A DNA stretch of 64,000 nt from an uncultured Bacteroidota bacterium (GTDB lineage: Bacteria; Bacteroidota; Bacteroidia; Chitinophagales; Chitinophagaceae). The notes under the pieces are model-generated. The model did no database searches. It was given only the letters and a program-made list of their open reading frames with translations, and was not told where the DNA came from. The stretch spans positions 183,798 through 247,797 of the forward strand of contig CAIJFI010000007.1 in assembly GCA_903819975.1 (NCBI GenBank), read 5' to 3'. Both the position numbers and the translations under genes were made by a program. Position 1 is the stretch's first letter. The number at the start of each line of letters is the position of its first letter. This document shows, piece by piece, positions 37,691 to 45,400 of the stretch.

Positions 37691-38974
37691 CTATAATTTG
37701 TTCTTATAAACTACACCGTCCTTCATTACAAAATTTACTTTGCCCATCACTTCAATATGAGTAATTGGGTCTCCATCAACTGCAATAATATCCGCTAATT
37801 TATTTTTCTCAATACTACCTAAAATAGCTTGCGTTCCCATTAGGTCTGCAGCATTCCAAGTAGCAGCTTGAATAGCTTCAATAGCTGGCATACCTGCCTC
37901 TGTCATATATACAAACTCTTTCCAGTTTTTTCCATGTTGGTAAACACCTGCGTCGGTTCCAAAAGCAATTTTTACACCAGCTTTATAAGCTTTAGCAAAA
38001 GTATTTTGAATTCTTGGTCCAATATCCGCTGCTTTTTTTGCAACCATTGGAGGATAGTAACCAGGAATTTTTGATGAATCTGCTGCAGACTTACCTGCAA
38101 TAATAGTAGGTACTAAATAAGTGCCGTATTGCTTCATTAAAGGAAAGATAGACTCGTCCATCATCGTACCATGTTCAATTGAACTTACGCCACCAATAAC
38201 TGCACGGCGCATAGCTTCTACACCATGACAATGAGCAGCTACTTTAAATCCATAGTCTTTTGCTGCAGCAACAATTGCTTTAACTTCTTCTTCGGTAAAC
38301 TGAGGATTCTCCCCACTTGCAGCCATACTTAATACACCACCACTTGCCGTGATTTTAATAACATCACTTCCCTCTTTGTATCTTTGTCTAACTGCTTTAT
38401 ATGCATCTTCTGGTCCATTAATTACACCTTCTTTAGGACCTGGATCTCCCATAATATCTTTTCTATAATTATTTGTTGGATCAGCATGTCCACCTGTTGT
38501 TGCAATTGATTTTCCTGCAGTATAAATTCTTGGCCCAATAATTTGTCCTTTTTGTACTGCTTTACGCATTGCAATATTTACACCCGAACCCCCTAAGTCA
38601 CGCACCGATGTAAAACCAGACATTAAACTTACTTCTGCAAAATGCAAAGAACCAAAAGCAACTTCTGCTTCGTTTTGCGTAAATCCTTCTAAATATCTTG
38701 TAGGACTTGTTTCATGTTCTAAGTGCACATGCATATCCATCAAGCCAGGCATAACAGTACTTGATTTAAGATCAATTGTTTTATCATTAGCACCTGCTTT
38801 TGCATAGCCATCTAAAATGTCAACAATTTTGTTGCCTTCAATTACAACTGTTTTTTGTTTTAATACTTGCAATTGTTTCACATCAATTAATTGACCACAA
38901 TGCAAATAGGTTTTTTGAGCAAGTAACGATAAGGTACTTAAACCCATAACCATAGTAAATAATAAACGACGCAT
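37691..38974 (-). CDS. Secreted amidohydrolase (imidazolonepropionase/prolidase-like)
   Basis: A 427-residue metal-dependent hydrolase of the amidohydrolase superfamily. The signal peptide (MRRLLFTMVM...LLAQ, about 1-20) sends it out of the cytoplasm. Metal ligands: HVH (82-84, within PGLMDMHVHLE), His of AAHCHG, His of IEHGT and Asp of FGTDAGVY. Relatives hydrolyse N-acyl amino acids, dipeptides ending in proline, or imidazolone rings, and the sequence does not decide which. It probably has its own promoter after an 18-bp hairpin that starts 35 nt upstream. Confidence 0.88.
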   Translation of the reverse strand: MRRLLFTMVMGLSTLSLLAQKTYLHCGQLIDVKQLQVLKQKTVVIEGNKIVDILDGYAKAGANDKTIDLKSSTVMPGLMDMHVHLEHETSPTRYLEGFTQNEAEVAFGSLHFAEVSLMSGFTSVRDLGGSGVNIAMRKAVQKGQIIGPRIYTAGKSIATTGGHADPTNNYRKDIMGDPGPKEGVINGPEDAYKAVRQRYKEGSDVIKITASGGVLSMAASGENPQFTEEEVKAIVAAAKDYGFKVAAHCHGVEAMRRAVIGGVSSIEHGTMMDESIFPLMKQYGTYLVPTIIAGKSAADSSKIPGYYPPMVAKKAADIGPRIQNTFAKAYKAGVKIAFGTDAGVYQHGKNWKEFVYMTEAGMPAIEAIQAATWNAADLMGTQAILGSIEKNKLADIIAVDGDPITHIEVMGKVNFVMKDGVVYKNKL

Positions 38975-39008
38975 ATTTAATAGTTTAAAAGTTTGGATAT
39001 TAAATATA

Positions 39009-39048
39009 CAAATTAAATCCCCTCCAAAAATGGAGGGGATTTAATTTG
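39009..39048. terminator. Perfect 18-bp hairpin between peroxiredoxin and amidohydrolase genes
   Basis: Arms 39009-39026 and 39031-39048 (CAAATTAAATCCCCTCCA and its exact complement) enclose a 4-nt loop. The GC core sits near the loop and the AT part at the base, so transcripts from either side get a U-rich 3' arm. It most likely ends the peroxiredoxin transcript. It ends 35 nt before the amidohydrolase start. Confidence 0.7.
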
Positions 39049-39061
39049 TCAGGCCTTGACT

Positions 39062-39094
39062 CGAATCTACAGTGACACACTGTTTACAGATTCG
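39062..39094. other. Second stem-loop in the peroxiredoxin 3' region
   Basis: CGAATCT pairs with AGATTCG (39062-39068, 39088-39094) and ACAGTG with CACTGT (39069-39074, 39078-39083), with a 3-nt loop and a 4-nt bulge. There is no U run after it, so it is not a standard terminator. It may protect the 3' end of the peroxiredoxin mRNA. Confidence 0.45.
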
Positions 39095-39142
39095 TCCAAT
39101 GCCTATCTTTTTATTTCAATTGTCCCACTTTCTATTTAATGC

Positions 39143-39778
39143 CTATTTATTAGGCTGAGGCGTATATCGTAAATAAGGCTTCACAATTTCAACACCTTTT
39201 GGAAATTTAGCTGCGGCATCTTCAGTTTTAACATTCAATCCAATAATTACATCTTCGCCCTCTTTCCAATTGGCTGGTGTTGCTACGCTATAATTTGCAG
39301 TTAATTGTAAGGAATCAATTACACGTAAAACTTCTACAAAGTTTCTTCCTGTAGAAGCTGGATATGTAATTATTAATTTCACTTTCTTATCTGGACCAAT
39401 TATAAATAAAGAACGCACTGTAAATGTTTCAGAAGCATTCGGGTGAATCATGTCATATAAATTTGCAACCACACGATCCTCATCTGCAATGATTGGAAAA
39501 CCTACATGAACATGTTGTGTTTCATCAATATCCTTAATCCAAGTTTTATGGCTCTCTACTCCATCCACACTTAATGCCAATACTTTTACATTGCGCTTTG
39601 CAAAAGCTTCTTGTAATGATGCAGTTGCCCCTAGCTCGGTTGTACAAACTGGTGTAAAATCAGCTGGATGAGAAAATAATATTCCCCAGCTGTCTCCTAA
39701 ATATTCGTAGAAATTTATGTCTCCAATACTAGTTTTAGCATTAAAGTCCGGCGCGATGTCACCTAATCTTAAACTCAT
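39143..39778 (-). CDS. Peroxiredoxin, 1-Cys (Prx6) type
   Basis: A 211-residue peroxidase that reduces hydrogen peroxide and alkyl peroxides. The peroxidatic cysteine is Cys45 in PADFTPVCTTELG; the Prx6 extended C-terminus (about 150-211) is present and no second conserved resolving Cys is seen. The start at 39778 (MSLRLGDIAPDF) is the family's; a 10-codon upstream extension from 39808 overlaps the promoter. Its promoter region has a perfect -7 box and a palindrome, suggesting specific, possibly oxidative-stress-linked regulation. The 3' region carries two stem-loops. Confidence 0.93.
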   Translation of the reverse strand: MSLRLGDIAPDFNAKTSIGDINFYEYLGDSWGILFSHPADFTPVCTTELGATASLQEAFAKRNVKVLALSVDGVESHKTWIKDIDETQHVHVGFPIIADEDRVVANLYDMIHPNASETFTVRSLFIIGPDKKVKLIITYPASTGRNFVEVLRVIDSLQLTANYSVATPANWKEGEDVIIGLNVKTEDAAAKFPKGVEIVKPYLRYTPQPNK

Positions 39779-39805
39779 AATCTTGTTGTTTTTATAATTA
39801 CAATA

Positions 39806-39813
39806 CAAAGATA
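39806..39813 (-). promoter_or_regulatory. -7 promoter box of the peroxiredoxin gene
   Basis: TATCTTTG on the minus strand, 27 nt before the ATG, matches TANNTTTG exactly. A TTG at -33 is not obvious. Confidence 0.55.
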
Positions 39814-39821
39814 TATATTTC

Positions 39822-39836
39822 CTACTAGTTTAGTAG
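39822..39836. promoter_or_regulatory. Candidate operator in the peroxiredoxin promoter
   Basis: A perfect inverted repeat, CTACTA and TAGTAG around a GTT centre, lies just upstream of the -7 box, within the -7/-33 spacer. This is where a repressor or redox regulator would bind. The regulator is not known. Confidence 0.45.
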
Positions 39837-39903
39837 ACTTTTATTGTACTTTTTTTATAAATCTTATTAATAGATTGATTTTAAGGGCAAAATGAAATGA
39901 ATT

Positions 39904-40431
39904 TTATTCAGCTTCCTCTGAATACAGCTCTAATAAACCATCTGGAAGTGCTACTTGCACAATCTTCTTTGCATGATTTACACCTTTTAAGCTTTCCTCA
40001 TGTAAAGGGATATAGGCTTCTTGACCATTGTATAATACAGTCACCATTAATTGATGGGGTTGTTCTATTACTTCTTGTATCACACCAATATCCTTTCCCT
40101 CCTCTTGTACCATATAGCCTAATAAAGCTAAAGGAGAATTTTTTTCAACTAATTTTTGAAAATCAGCCTGAGGCAACCATACTTTTTTTGCAGTTAAAAA
40201 ATTGGCAGCTTCTCTTGTTTTAACACCTTCAATTTGTAAATGTGTAATTGTTTCTGTTTTTGCATTAGCTGACTCTATAAAGTAAGGAATAAAACTTCCT
40301 GCCTTTTGTTCAACGAACAATGCGTCCACTCCTTTAAAATGAATTGGCTTACCAAGTGCATGTTCAAGAATCACTGTTCCTGTGACACCATGTGGTGCAA
40401 CTAATTTACCAATATGGATATAATCACTCAT
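39904..40431 (-). CDS. rimM: 16S rRNA processing/30S maturation factor RimM
   Basis: A 175-residue ribosome assembly protein that binds S19 and helps the 30S head mature. The N-terminal RimM barrel starts IHIGKLVAPHGVTGTV; the PRC-barrel domain follows (about 95-175, LLGYMVQEEGKDIGVIQEV...YIPLHEESLKGVN). The start MSDYIHIGK at 40431 is chosen over an ATG 19 codons upstream, which lies inside the rpsP terminator. It is next to rpsP as in most bacteria, but trmD is not adjacent. Confidence 0.93.
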   Translation of the reverse strand: MSDYIHIGKLVAPHGVTGTVILEHALGKPIHFKGVDALFVEQKAGSFIPYFIESANAKTETITHLQIEGVKTREAANFLTAKKVWLPQADFQKLVEKNSPLALLGYMVQEEGKDIGVIQEVIEQPHQLMVTVLYNGQEAYIPLHEESLKGVNHAKKIVQVALPDGLLELYSEEAE

Positions 40432-40470
40432 ACGCAAATTTACTTCTTTTAATAGGAATCCTGTTTCATA

Positions 40471-40507
40471 AAAAACCCCGGCTTCCAAAATGGTAACCGG
40501 GGTTTTT
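40471..40507. terminator. Terminator between rpsP and rimM
   Basis: An 11-bp stem with AAAAACCCCGG/CCGGGGTTTTT arms and a 15-nt loop that can pair further, followed by a U run on either strand. It lies 26 nt after rpsP and 40 nt before rimM, so it can end or attenuate transcription between two ribosome-related genes usually cotranscribed. Confidence 0.85.
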
Positions 40508-40532
40508 ATTAGCTATTTTAAATAGTATTAAA

Positions 40533-41069
40533 CTATTCTGCAGCTGGAGTTTCCTCCGAAGCAGCTTCCGCAGCTGGCGCTTCAGGAGCAACTTCTTCAG
40601 GAGCAACTTCTTCAGGAGCAGCTTCTTCAGCTACAACTTCAGCAACAGGCTCAGCAACTTTCTTTACAACAGGTACGTACACTTTTTTAGCAGCTTGTGC
40701 TTTTTTGTGCGCATCGTTTTTAGAAGCTACTTGTGATTCATGCTCAGCATACCAAGTTTGAAACTTAGCCATTGCAGTTGCATCATCAAACAAGCCTAAT
40801 TTAACACCACGCAATAAGTGTTTCAAATAAAGAACACCCTTGAATGATAAAATTCTGTGAACGGTGTCAGTAGGTTGAGCACCTTTGTTTAACCACTCTA
40901 AAGCTTTTTGACGATCTAATTCGATTGTCGCTGGAACTGTTAAAGGATTGTAAGTACCAATTTTTTGGATGAATTTACCATCTCTTGGTGCGCGTCCGTC
41001 GGCCACTACGATAAAATAGAATGGTCTTTTTTTACTACCATGACGCTGTAGTCTGATCTTTACTGCCAT
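40533..41069 (-). CDS. rpsP: 30S ribosomal protein S16 with acidic C-terminal extension
   Basis: The first 85 residues are standard S16 ([55 protein letters not shown]). The remaining 90 or so residues, absent from most S16 proteins, are a Lys/Ala linker followed by an Ala/Glu/Pro-rich tail with an EEVAP repeat. Extended S16 tails are, to my knowledge, frequent in this phylum. Role: small-subunit assembly. It is probably transcribed from its own promoter at about 41114-41145. Confidence 0.96.
   Translation of the reverse strand: MAVKIRLQRHGSKKRPFYFIVVADGRAPRDGKFIQKIGTYNPLTVPATIELDRQKALEWLNKGAQPTDTVHRILSFKGVLYLKHLLRGVKLGLFDDATAMAKFQTWYAEHESQVASKNDAHKKAQAAKKVYVPVVKKVAEPVAEVVAEEAAPEEVAPEEVAPEAPAAEAASEETPAAE
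40581..40625. repeat. 15-bp tandem repeat in the rpsP tail
   Basis: Two perfect 15-bp units (40581-40595, 40596-40610) and a third with changes (40611-40625). They encode the repeated EEVAP/EEAAP pentapeptides and keep the frame, so copy number could vary without harm. Confidence 0.7.
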
Positions 41070-41113
41070 TTTAAATAGAAATTTATAGGCGTTAACAAAT
41101 AAGGTTGAGGCTG

Positions 41114-41145
41114 CGAAGATAATAGAAACAAGTGAATAATTCCAA
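41114..41145 (-). promoter_or_regulatory. Candidate promoter of rpsP
   Basis: On the minus strand TTG (41143-41145), 21 nt, then TATCTTCG (41114-41121), one mismatch from TANNTTTG. It would give a leader of about 40 nt before rpsP. Confidence 0.4.
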
Positions 41146-41230
41146 AAAAACGACCCTGTGTCTAAACATTGTTAAATGACAGCCTAAATAATTACTGAAA
41201 ATCAATTAGTTATAAAGAAGTGGTTAAAAA

Positions 41231-42559
41231 TTATCTTCTCAAACCAGGCATTTTACTAGCCATTGCCGACCCCATTGGTCCATTCATCATCTTCATCATT
41301 TGCTTCATTTGGTCAAATTGCTTAATAAAAGCATTAATCTCGGCTATGTTTTTTCCTGATCCATTTGCAATTCTTTGCTTGCGACTTGGAGATAATAAAT
41401 CCGGATTTCTTCTTTCAATAACGGTCATTGATTGTATAATAGCTTCGACTCCTTTAAAAGCGTCGTCTTTAATATCTACATCTTTTAAGCTCTTACCCAT
41501 ACCAGGAATCATGCCCATTAAATCTTTTAAATTTCCCATCTTTTTAATCTGCTGTATCTGCGTTAAAAAGTCTTCAAAATCAAATTGATTTTTACGAATT
41601 TTTTTCTCTAATTTTTTTGCTTCCTCTTCATCGTATTGTGCTTGTGCTTTTTCTACCAATGAAGTAATATCACCCATGCCCAAAATTCTTTGCGCCATAC
41701 GCTCAGGGTAAAACACATCCAAGGTGTCCATCTTCTCACCACTGCTCATGAACTTAATAGGCTTGTTAACAGTGTACTTAATTGAAAGCGCCGCACCTCC
41801 TCTTGTATCACCATCTAATTTCGTTAACACTACACCTGTAAAATCTAAACGATCGTTGAAAGCCTTTGCTGTATTGACTGCATCCTGTCCTGTCATAGAA
41901 TCCACTACAAATAATATTTCTTGTGGATTGATTGCAGATTTAATATTAGCAACCTCAGTCATCATCACTTCATCCACTGCTAAACGACCTGCAGTATCTA
42001 TAATGATTACATTTTTATTATTTTGTTTTGCATAAGCGATTGCATTTTGTGCAATTGAAACTGCGTCTTTATTTTCTCTTTCTACAAAAACATCTACGCC
42101 AATTTGTTCTGCTAAAACAGTTAATTGATCCATTGCCGCAGGACGATAAATATCTGCAGCAACTAATAATGGTGATTTTTTTTGGGCCTTTAAATAATTA
42201 GCTAGTTTACCTGAAAATGTAGTCTTACCACTACCCTGTAAACCTGCAACTAAAATGATTGTTGGATTGCCCGTTAAACTTAAAGGAGTTGCTTCGGCTC
42301 CCATTAAAGCAGTCAATTCGTCCTGTACTATTTTAACCATCAATTGACCAGGGCTAATTGCATTAATTACCTTTTCGCCAACTGCTTTTTCCTTAATACT
42401 ATCTGTAAATTCTTTAGTAATTTTAAAATTCACATCGGCGTCTAATAACGCTTTACGAATATCTTTTAAGGTATTCGCAACATTCAATTCATTAATACGC
42501 GCCTGACCTCTCAGGTGCTTAAATGCGGACTCTAATTTTTCACTAAGGCTATTAAACAT
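41231..42559 (-). CDS. ffh: Signal recognition particle GTPase Ffh
   Basis: A 442-residue protein that binds signal sequences of nascent membrane proteins and the 4.5S RNA. The N domain (1-95) is followed by the G domain with GLQGSGKTT (106-114), DTAGR and TKLDGD, and a Met-rich M domain (about 300-442) with MGMIPGMGK, RRNPDLLSPSRKQRIANGSG and a Met-rich tail ending PGLRR. It sits upstream of rpsP on the same strand (161-bp gap). A perfect -7 box lies 19 nt before the ATG. Confidence 0.97.
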   Translation of the reverse strand: MFNSLSEKLESAFKHLRGQARINELNVANTLKDIRKALLDADVNFKITKEFTDSIKEKAVGEKVINAISPGQLMVKIVQDELTALMGAEATPLSLTGNPTIILVAGLQGSGKTTFSGKLANYLKAQKKSPLLVAADIYRPAAMDQLTVLAEQIGVDVFVERENKDAVSIAQNAIAYAKQNNKNVIIIDTAGRLAVDEVMMTEVANIKSAINPQEILFVVDSMTGQDAVNTAKAFNDRLDFTGVVLTKLDGDTRGGAALSIKYTVNKPIKFMSSGEKMDTLDVFYPERMAQRILGMGDITSLVEKAQAQYDEEEAKKLEKKIRKNQFDFEDFLTQIQQIKKMGNLKDLMGMIPGMGKSLKDVDIKDDAFKGVEAIIQSMTVIERRNPDLLSPSRKQRIANGSGKNIAEINAFIKQFDQMKQMMKMMNGPMGSAMASKMPGLRR

Positions 42560-42578
42560 AATTCTACTTTATGGGAGG

Positions 42579-42586
42579 CAAAGATA
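42579..42586 (-). promoter_or_regulatory. -7 promoter box of ffh
   Basis: TATCTTTG on the minus strand, 19 nt before the ffh ATG, matches TANNTTTG exactly. No clear TTG at -33. Confidence 0.5.
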
Positions 42587-42634
42587 ATACAGCGATATGA
42601 TAAAAAATTTTGAAGTTAGCAAGATATTTAATTA

Positions 42635-42647
42635 ATTGATAATCAAT
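42635..42647. promoter_or_regulatory. Short palindrome between ffh and the START-like gene
   Basis: ATTGAT and ATCAAT around a single central A. A longer AGATATT/AATATCT inverted repeat (42622-42628, 42645-42651) overlaps it. It may be an operator or a chance AT-rich palindrome in this 230-bp divergent region. Confidence 0.25.
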
Positions 42648-42789
42648 ATCTTATACCAATTTTAAGACAACTTTAAGTAGGTATTGGCATATTGTTAACT
42701 AATAAACATTGAAAAATACTTGGAACCTAGTCTTTAATTATTATTATTGCACCTAACGAACTAATTAATTAAGAGGACACAGCGTTATT

Positions 42790-43173
42790 ATGAGTAAGAA
42801 ACAATTATTTACACTAGAGTTTCCAGTGAGATGTTCACCAGGCATATTATTCGAATTTCTTTCAACCGCATCTGGATTACAAGAATGGTTTGCAGATAGA
42901 GTAGACGAATGGGAAAATGTTTTTAGCTTTTCTTGGAATGGAGGCACCCCTGATAAAGCGGAGCTGGTTGATCAAGAAGAAGATAAATTTATTCGTTTTA
43001 GATGGTTACATGGCGAAAAGAACGAATACTTTGAATTTAGAGTGGAGAAAACAGAAATTTCTAACCAAACCATTTTGATTATCAAGGACTTTGCAGAAAA
43101 AAATGAAATCAAAGACCAAAGTCAACTTTGGGAATATCAGATCAAAGACCTTTTTCATCGCATAGGTAGCTAG
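42790..43173 (+). CDS. START/AHSA1-like domain protein
   Basis: A 127-residue protein of the SRPBCC (START-like) fold: FEFPVRCSPGILFEFLSTASGLQEWFADRV and FRWLHGEKNEYFEFRVEKTE show the typical beta-sheet and helix pattern. Members bind hydrophobic ligands; this one has no known ligand. It begins a plus-strand run and is 10 nt before the LptF/G permease gene, a pairing suggesting a link to envelope lipid export, though that is inference from position only. Confidence 0.82.
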   Translation: MSKKQLFTLEFPVRCSPGILFEFLSTASGLQEWFADRVDEWENVFSFSWNGGTPDKAELVDQEEDKFIRFRWLHGEKNEYFEFRVEKTEISNQTILIIKDFAEKNEIKDQSQLWEYQIKDLFHRIGS

Positions 43174-43183
43174 TACCAACAAC

Positions 43184-44611
43184 TTGTTCAAAAAATTAGA
43201 CATACTAATTCTTAAGGCTTTTATTGGGCCTTTTTTGGCAGCACTTACCATTTCTACATTTGTGCTGACGATGCAATTTTTTTGGCTATACATTGACGAC
43301 TTGGTAGGAAAGGGTTTGGATTTATTTACCATTTTACAATTAATTGGCTTAGTCTCTGCAAGTACATTTACTACCGCTTTGCCTCTAGCATTGTTGTTCT
43401 CTTCCATTATGACTTTTGGAAATTTGGGCGAAAGCTTTGAATTAATTGCAATAAAAGCAGCAGGCATTCCTTTGATAAGGTTTATGCGCCCATTATTTAT
43501 TTTCACCATTTTTTTATCGGGACTTGCATTTTTATTTGCGAATAATATTATTCCTGTTACACAAATGAAACTTACTTCCTTAAAGTATGAGATTATTGTG
43601 TCAAAGCCGGCATTAGATATTAAAGAAGGTGTTTTTTATGATAAGATAGATGGCTATGTTATTAAATTAGGAAAGAAAGAATCCAATGATAGCGTAATTC
43701 GCAATATTGTAATTTTTGAGAAGAAGTTTAATTTGCAAGACAATATGATCATTGCAGAATGGGGTGTGATGAGGGTTTCAAAGGACAAGAAATTTTTAGA
43801 ATTCATCATGTACAATGGTTGGAGATATCAAGAACGTGGATTGAAAAACACTACTAATACCGAGTTCACACGTTTGTATTTTAAGGAATATAAAAAAGTA
43901 TTTAATCTAAGTAGTTTTCAGATGAATAAGGGGAATGATAATATTTACGACCCCAAAATGCTTAGTATAAGGCAATTAAGTTTGGCGATAGATTCATTAA
44001 AGAATAAAGACAGTATATATTCAATAAAGATAAAACGAGAAGTTGTCCCTTATATGAAATTCATGGCATATAAGGATAGTTCCAAAATTTTCGTTGCATT
44101 AAAAAATGTACAAAAAATTAAAAGTTTTGATGAAATTTTATCTGACTCGGCATCAAGTGATATTAAAGAGTCAGTTGGTTATCAACTCACATCTATTTTA
44201 AATAATATTGAAACAATTAAGGAAAATTACAAATCAAACGAGTCCTCAGGTGCTTATCATGCAATTGAATGGCATCGTAAGTTCACTTTGTCTTTTGCCT
44301 GTATTGTATTATTCCTAATAGGTGCTCCACTTGGCTCAATTATTAGAAAAGGAGGCCTAGGCACACCATTGGTTTTAGCAATTGTCTTTTTTGTAATTTT
44401 CTTCTTACTAAATAATTTTGGCGAGAAATTCGCAAAATCTGGAGAATGGACCGTTTACAAAGGAATGTGGTTGTCTTCGGCTATATTAATTCCAGTTGGC
44501 GCTTTCTTAACCTATAAGGCAATGCGCGATTCTCAACTGTTTAATCAAGAATTTTACTATAGGCTTTTACAGCCAATTAAAGTAACTTTACGCAAGTACT
44601 TTAAAAAATAA
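43184..44611 (+). CDS. LptF/LptG family permease
   Basis: A 475-residue inner-membrane permease of the lipopolysaccharide export ABC transporter. It starts at TTG (LKKLDILILKAFIGPFLAA); no ATG exists nearby in frame and this N-terminus fits the family. Three N-terminal helices, a large beta-jellyroll periplasmic domain (about 130-350) and three C-terminal helices are visible, including FIGAPLGSIIRKGGLG-like LIGAPLGSIIRKGG. It extracts LPS from the inner membrane with the LptB ATPase, which is not in the window. It overlaps no gene and is 4 nt before sod. Confidence 0.92.
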   Translation: MFKKLDILILKAFIGPFLAALTISTFVLTMQFFWLYIDDLVGKGLDLFTILQLIGLVSASTFTTALPLALLFSSIMTFGNLGESFELIAIKAAGIPLIRFMRPLFIFTIFLSGLAFLFANNIIPVTQMKLTSLKYEIIVSKPALDIKEGVFYDKIDGYVIKLGKKESNDSVIRNIVIFEKKFNLQDNMIIAEWGVMRVSKDKKFLEFIMYNGWRYQERGLKNTTNTEFTRLYFKEYKKVFNLSSFQMNKGNDNIYDPKMLSIRQLSLAIDSLKNKDSIYSIKIKREVVPYMKFMAYKDSSKIFVALKNVQKIKSFDEILSDSASSDIKESVGYQLTSILNNIETIKENYKSNESSGAYHAIEWHRKFTLSFACIVLFLIGAPLGSIIRKGGLGTPLVLAIVFFVIFFLLNNFGEKFAKSGEWTVYKGMWLSSAILIPVGAFLTYKAMRDSQLFNQEFYYRLLQPIKVTLRKYFKK

Positions 44612-44615
44612 TAAC

Positions 44616-45356
44616 ATGTCAAATTCAAATCAAAACCGACGCCAATTTTTAACTAAAACTGGCAAAGCAGGTATTGCATTAGCAACAATGCCATTGATTT
44701 CGAAAATAGTGCCTAACAACGCTTTTAGTGTTTCAGAATACCAGCAACAAGTATTGCCATATGCATACAATGCTTTAGAGCCATATATAGATGCTTTGAC
44801 AATGGAAATTCATTATTCAAAACATGCTTCTACTTATGCAAAGAATTTAGCTGATGCTTGTGTTGCTGAAAAAATTGATACGACAAATACATCTTTAGTA
44901 GCATTATTAAAAACAGTTTCAAAGTATTCGCCTAAAATGCGCAACAATGCTGGTGGACATTATAACCATGAACTATTTTGGCAATTAATGAAACCATCTC
45001 CATCGGTTGCTCCAACTGGCGTATTAGCCGATGCGATTACAAAAACATTTGGATCTTTTACAGATTTTCAAAAAGCATTTAGTGAAGCTGCAAAAACAAG
45101 ATTTGGAAGTGGATGGGCATGGTTGTTAATTAAAAAAGATGGCAGCTTAGCAGTTAGTTCTACACCAAATCAGGATAACCCATTAATGGATGTTGCAGAA
45201 GTACAAGGAACTCCTTTATTAGGATTAGATGTATGGGAGCATGCATATTATTTAAAATATCAAAACAAGCGACCTGATTATATTAATAGCTGGTGGAACA
45301 TAGTGAACTGGGAGTTTGTACAAAAAAGATACGCAGAAGCATTATCTAATAAATAA
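44616..45356 (+). CDS. Superoxide dismutase, Mn/Fe family, with Tat signal
   Basis: A 246-residue enzyme that dismutates superoxide. Residues 8-38 form a twin-arginine signal (NRRQFLTKTGKAGIALATMP), implying folded export to the periplasm or lipid-anchored outer side. Metal ligands are His66 (EIHYSKH), His in GGHYNHELFWQ, and Asp and His of DVWEHAYYLKY. The NQDNP segment and GGHYNH favour Mn or cambialistic metal use. Most bacterial Mn/Fe enzymes are cytosolic, so export is noteworthy. It is 4 nt after the Lpt permease gene. Confidence 0.93.
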   Translation: MSNSNQNRRQFLTKTGKAGIALATMPLISKIVPNNAFSVSEYQQQVLPYAYNALEPYIDALTMEIHYSKHASTYAKNLADACVAEKIDTTNTSLVALLKTVSKYSPKMRNNAGGHYNHELFWQLMKPSPSVAPTGVLADAITKTFGSFTDFQKAFSEAAKTRFGSGWAWLLIKKDGSLAVSSTPNQDNPLMDVAEVQGTPLLGLDVWEHAYYLKYQNKRPDYINSWWNIVNWEFVQKRYAEALSNK

Positions 45357-45400
45357 AATTGCCCCGCATTTTAATTTCCTGAATGTATTAATCCCGCTCA

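Noticed and set aside
38975..39142. Possible tRNA in the peroxiredoxin/amidohydrolase gap, because of a GATTCGAGTC T-loop-like string on the minus strand
   Set aside because: The flanking bases do not pair as a T stem, and no acceptor or anticodon arm can be drawn; the string belongs to a simple hairpin.
43006..43509. 167-codon open frame antisense to the START-like and Lpt permease genes
   Set aside because: It spans the junction of two well-supported sense genes and shows no domain.
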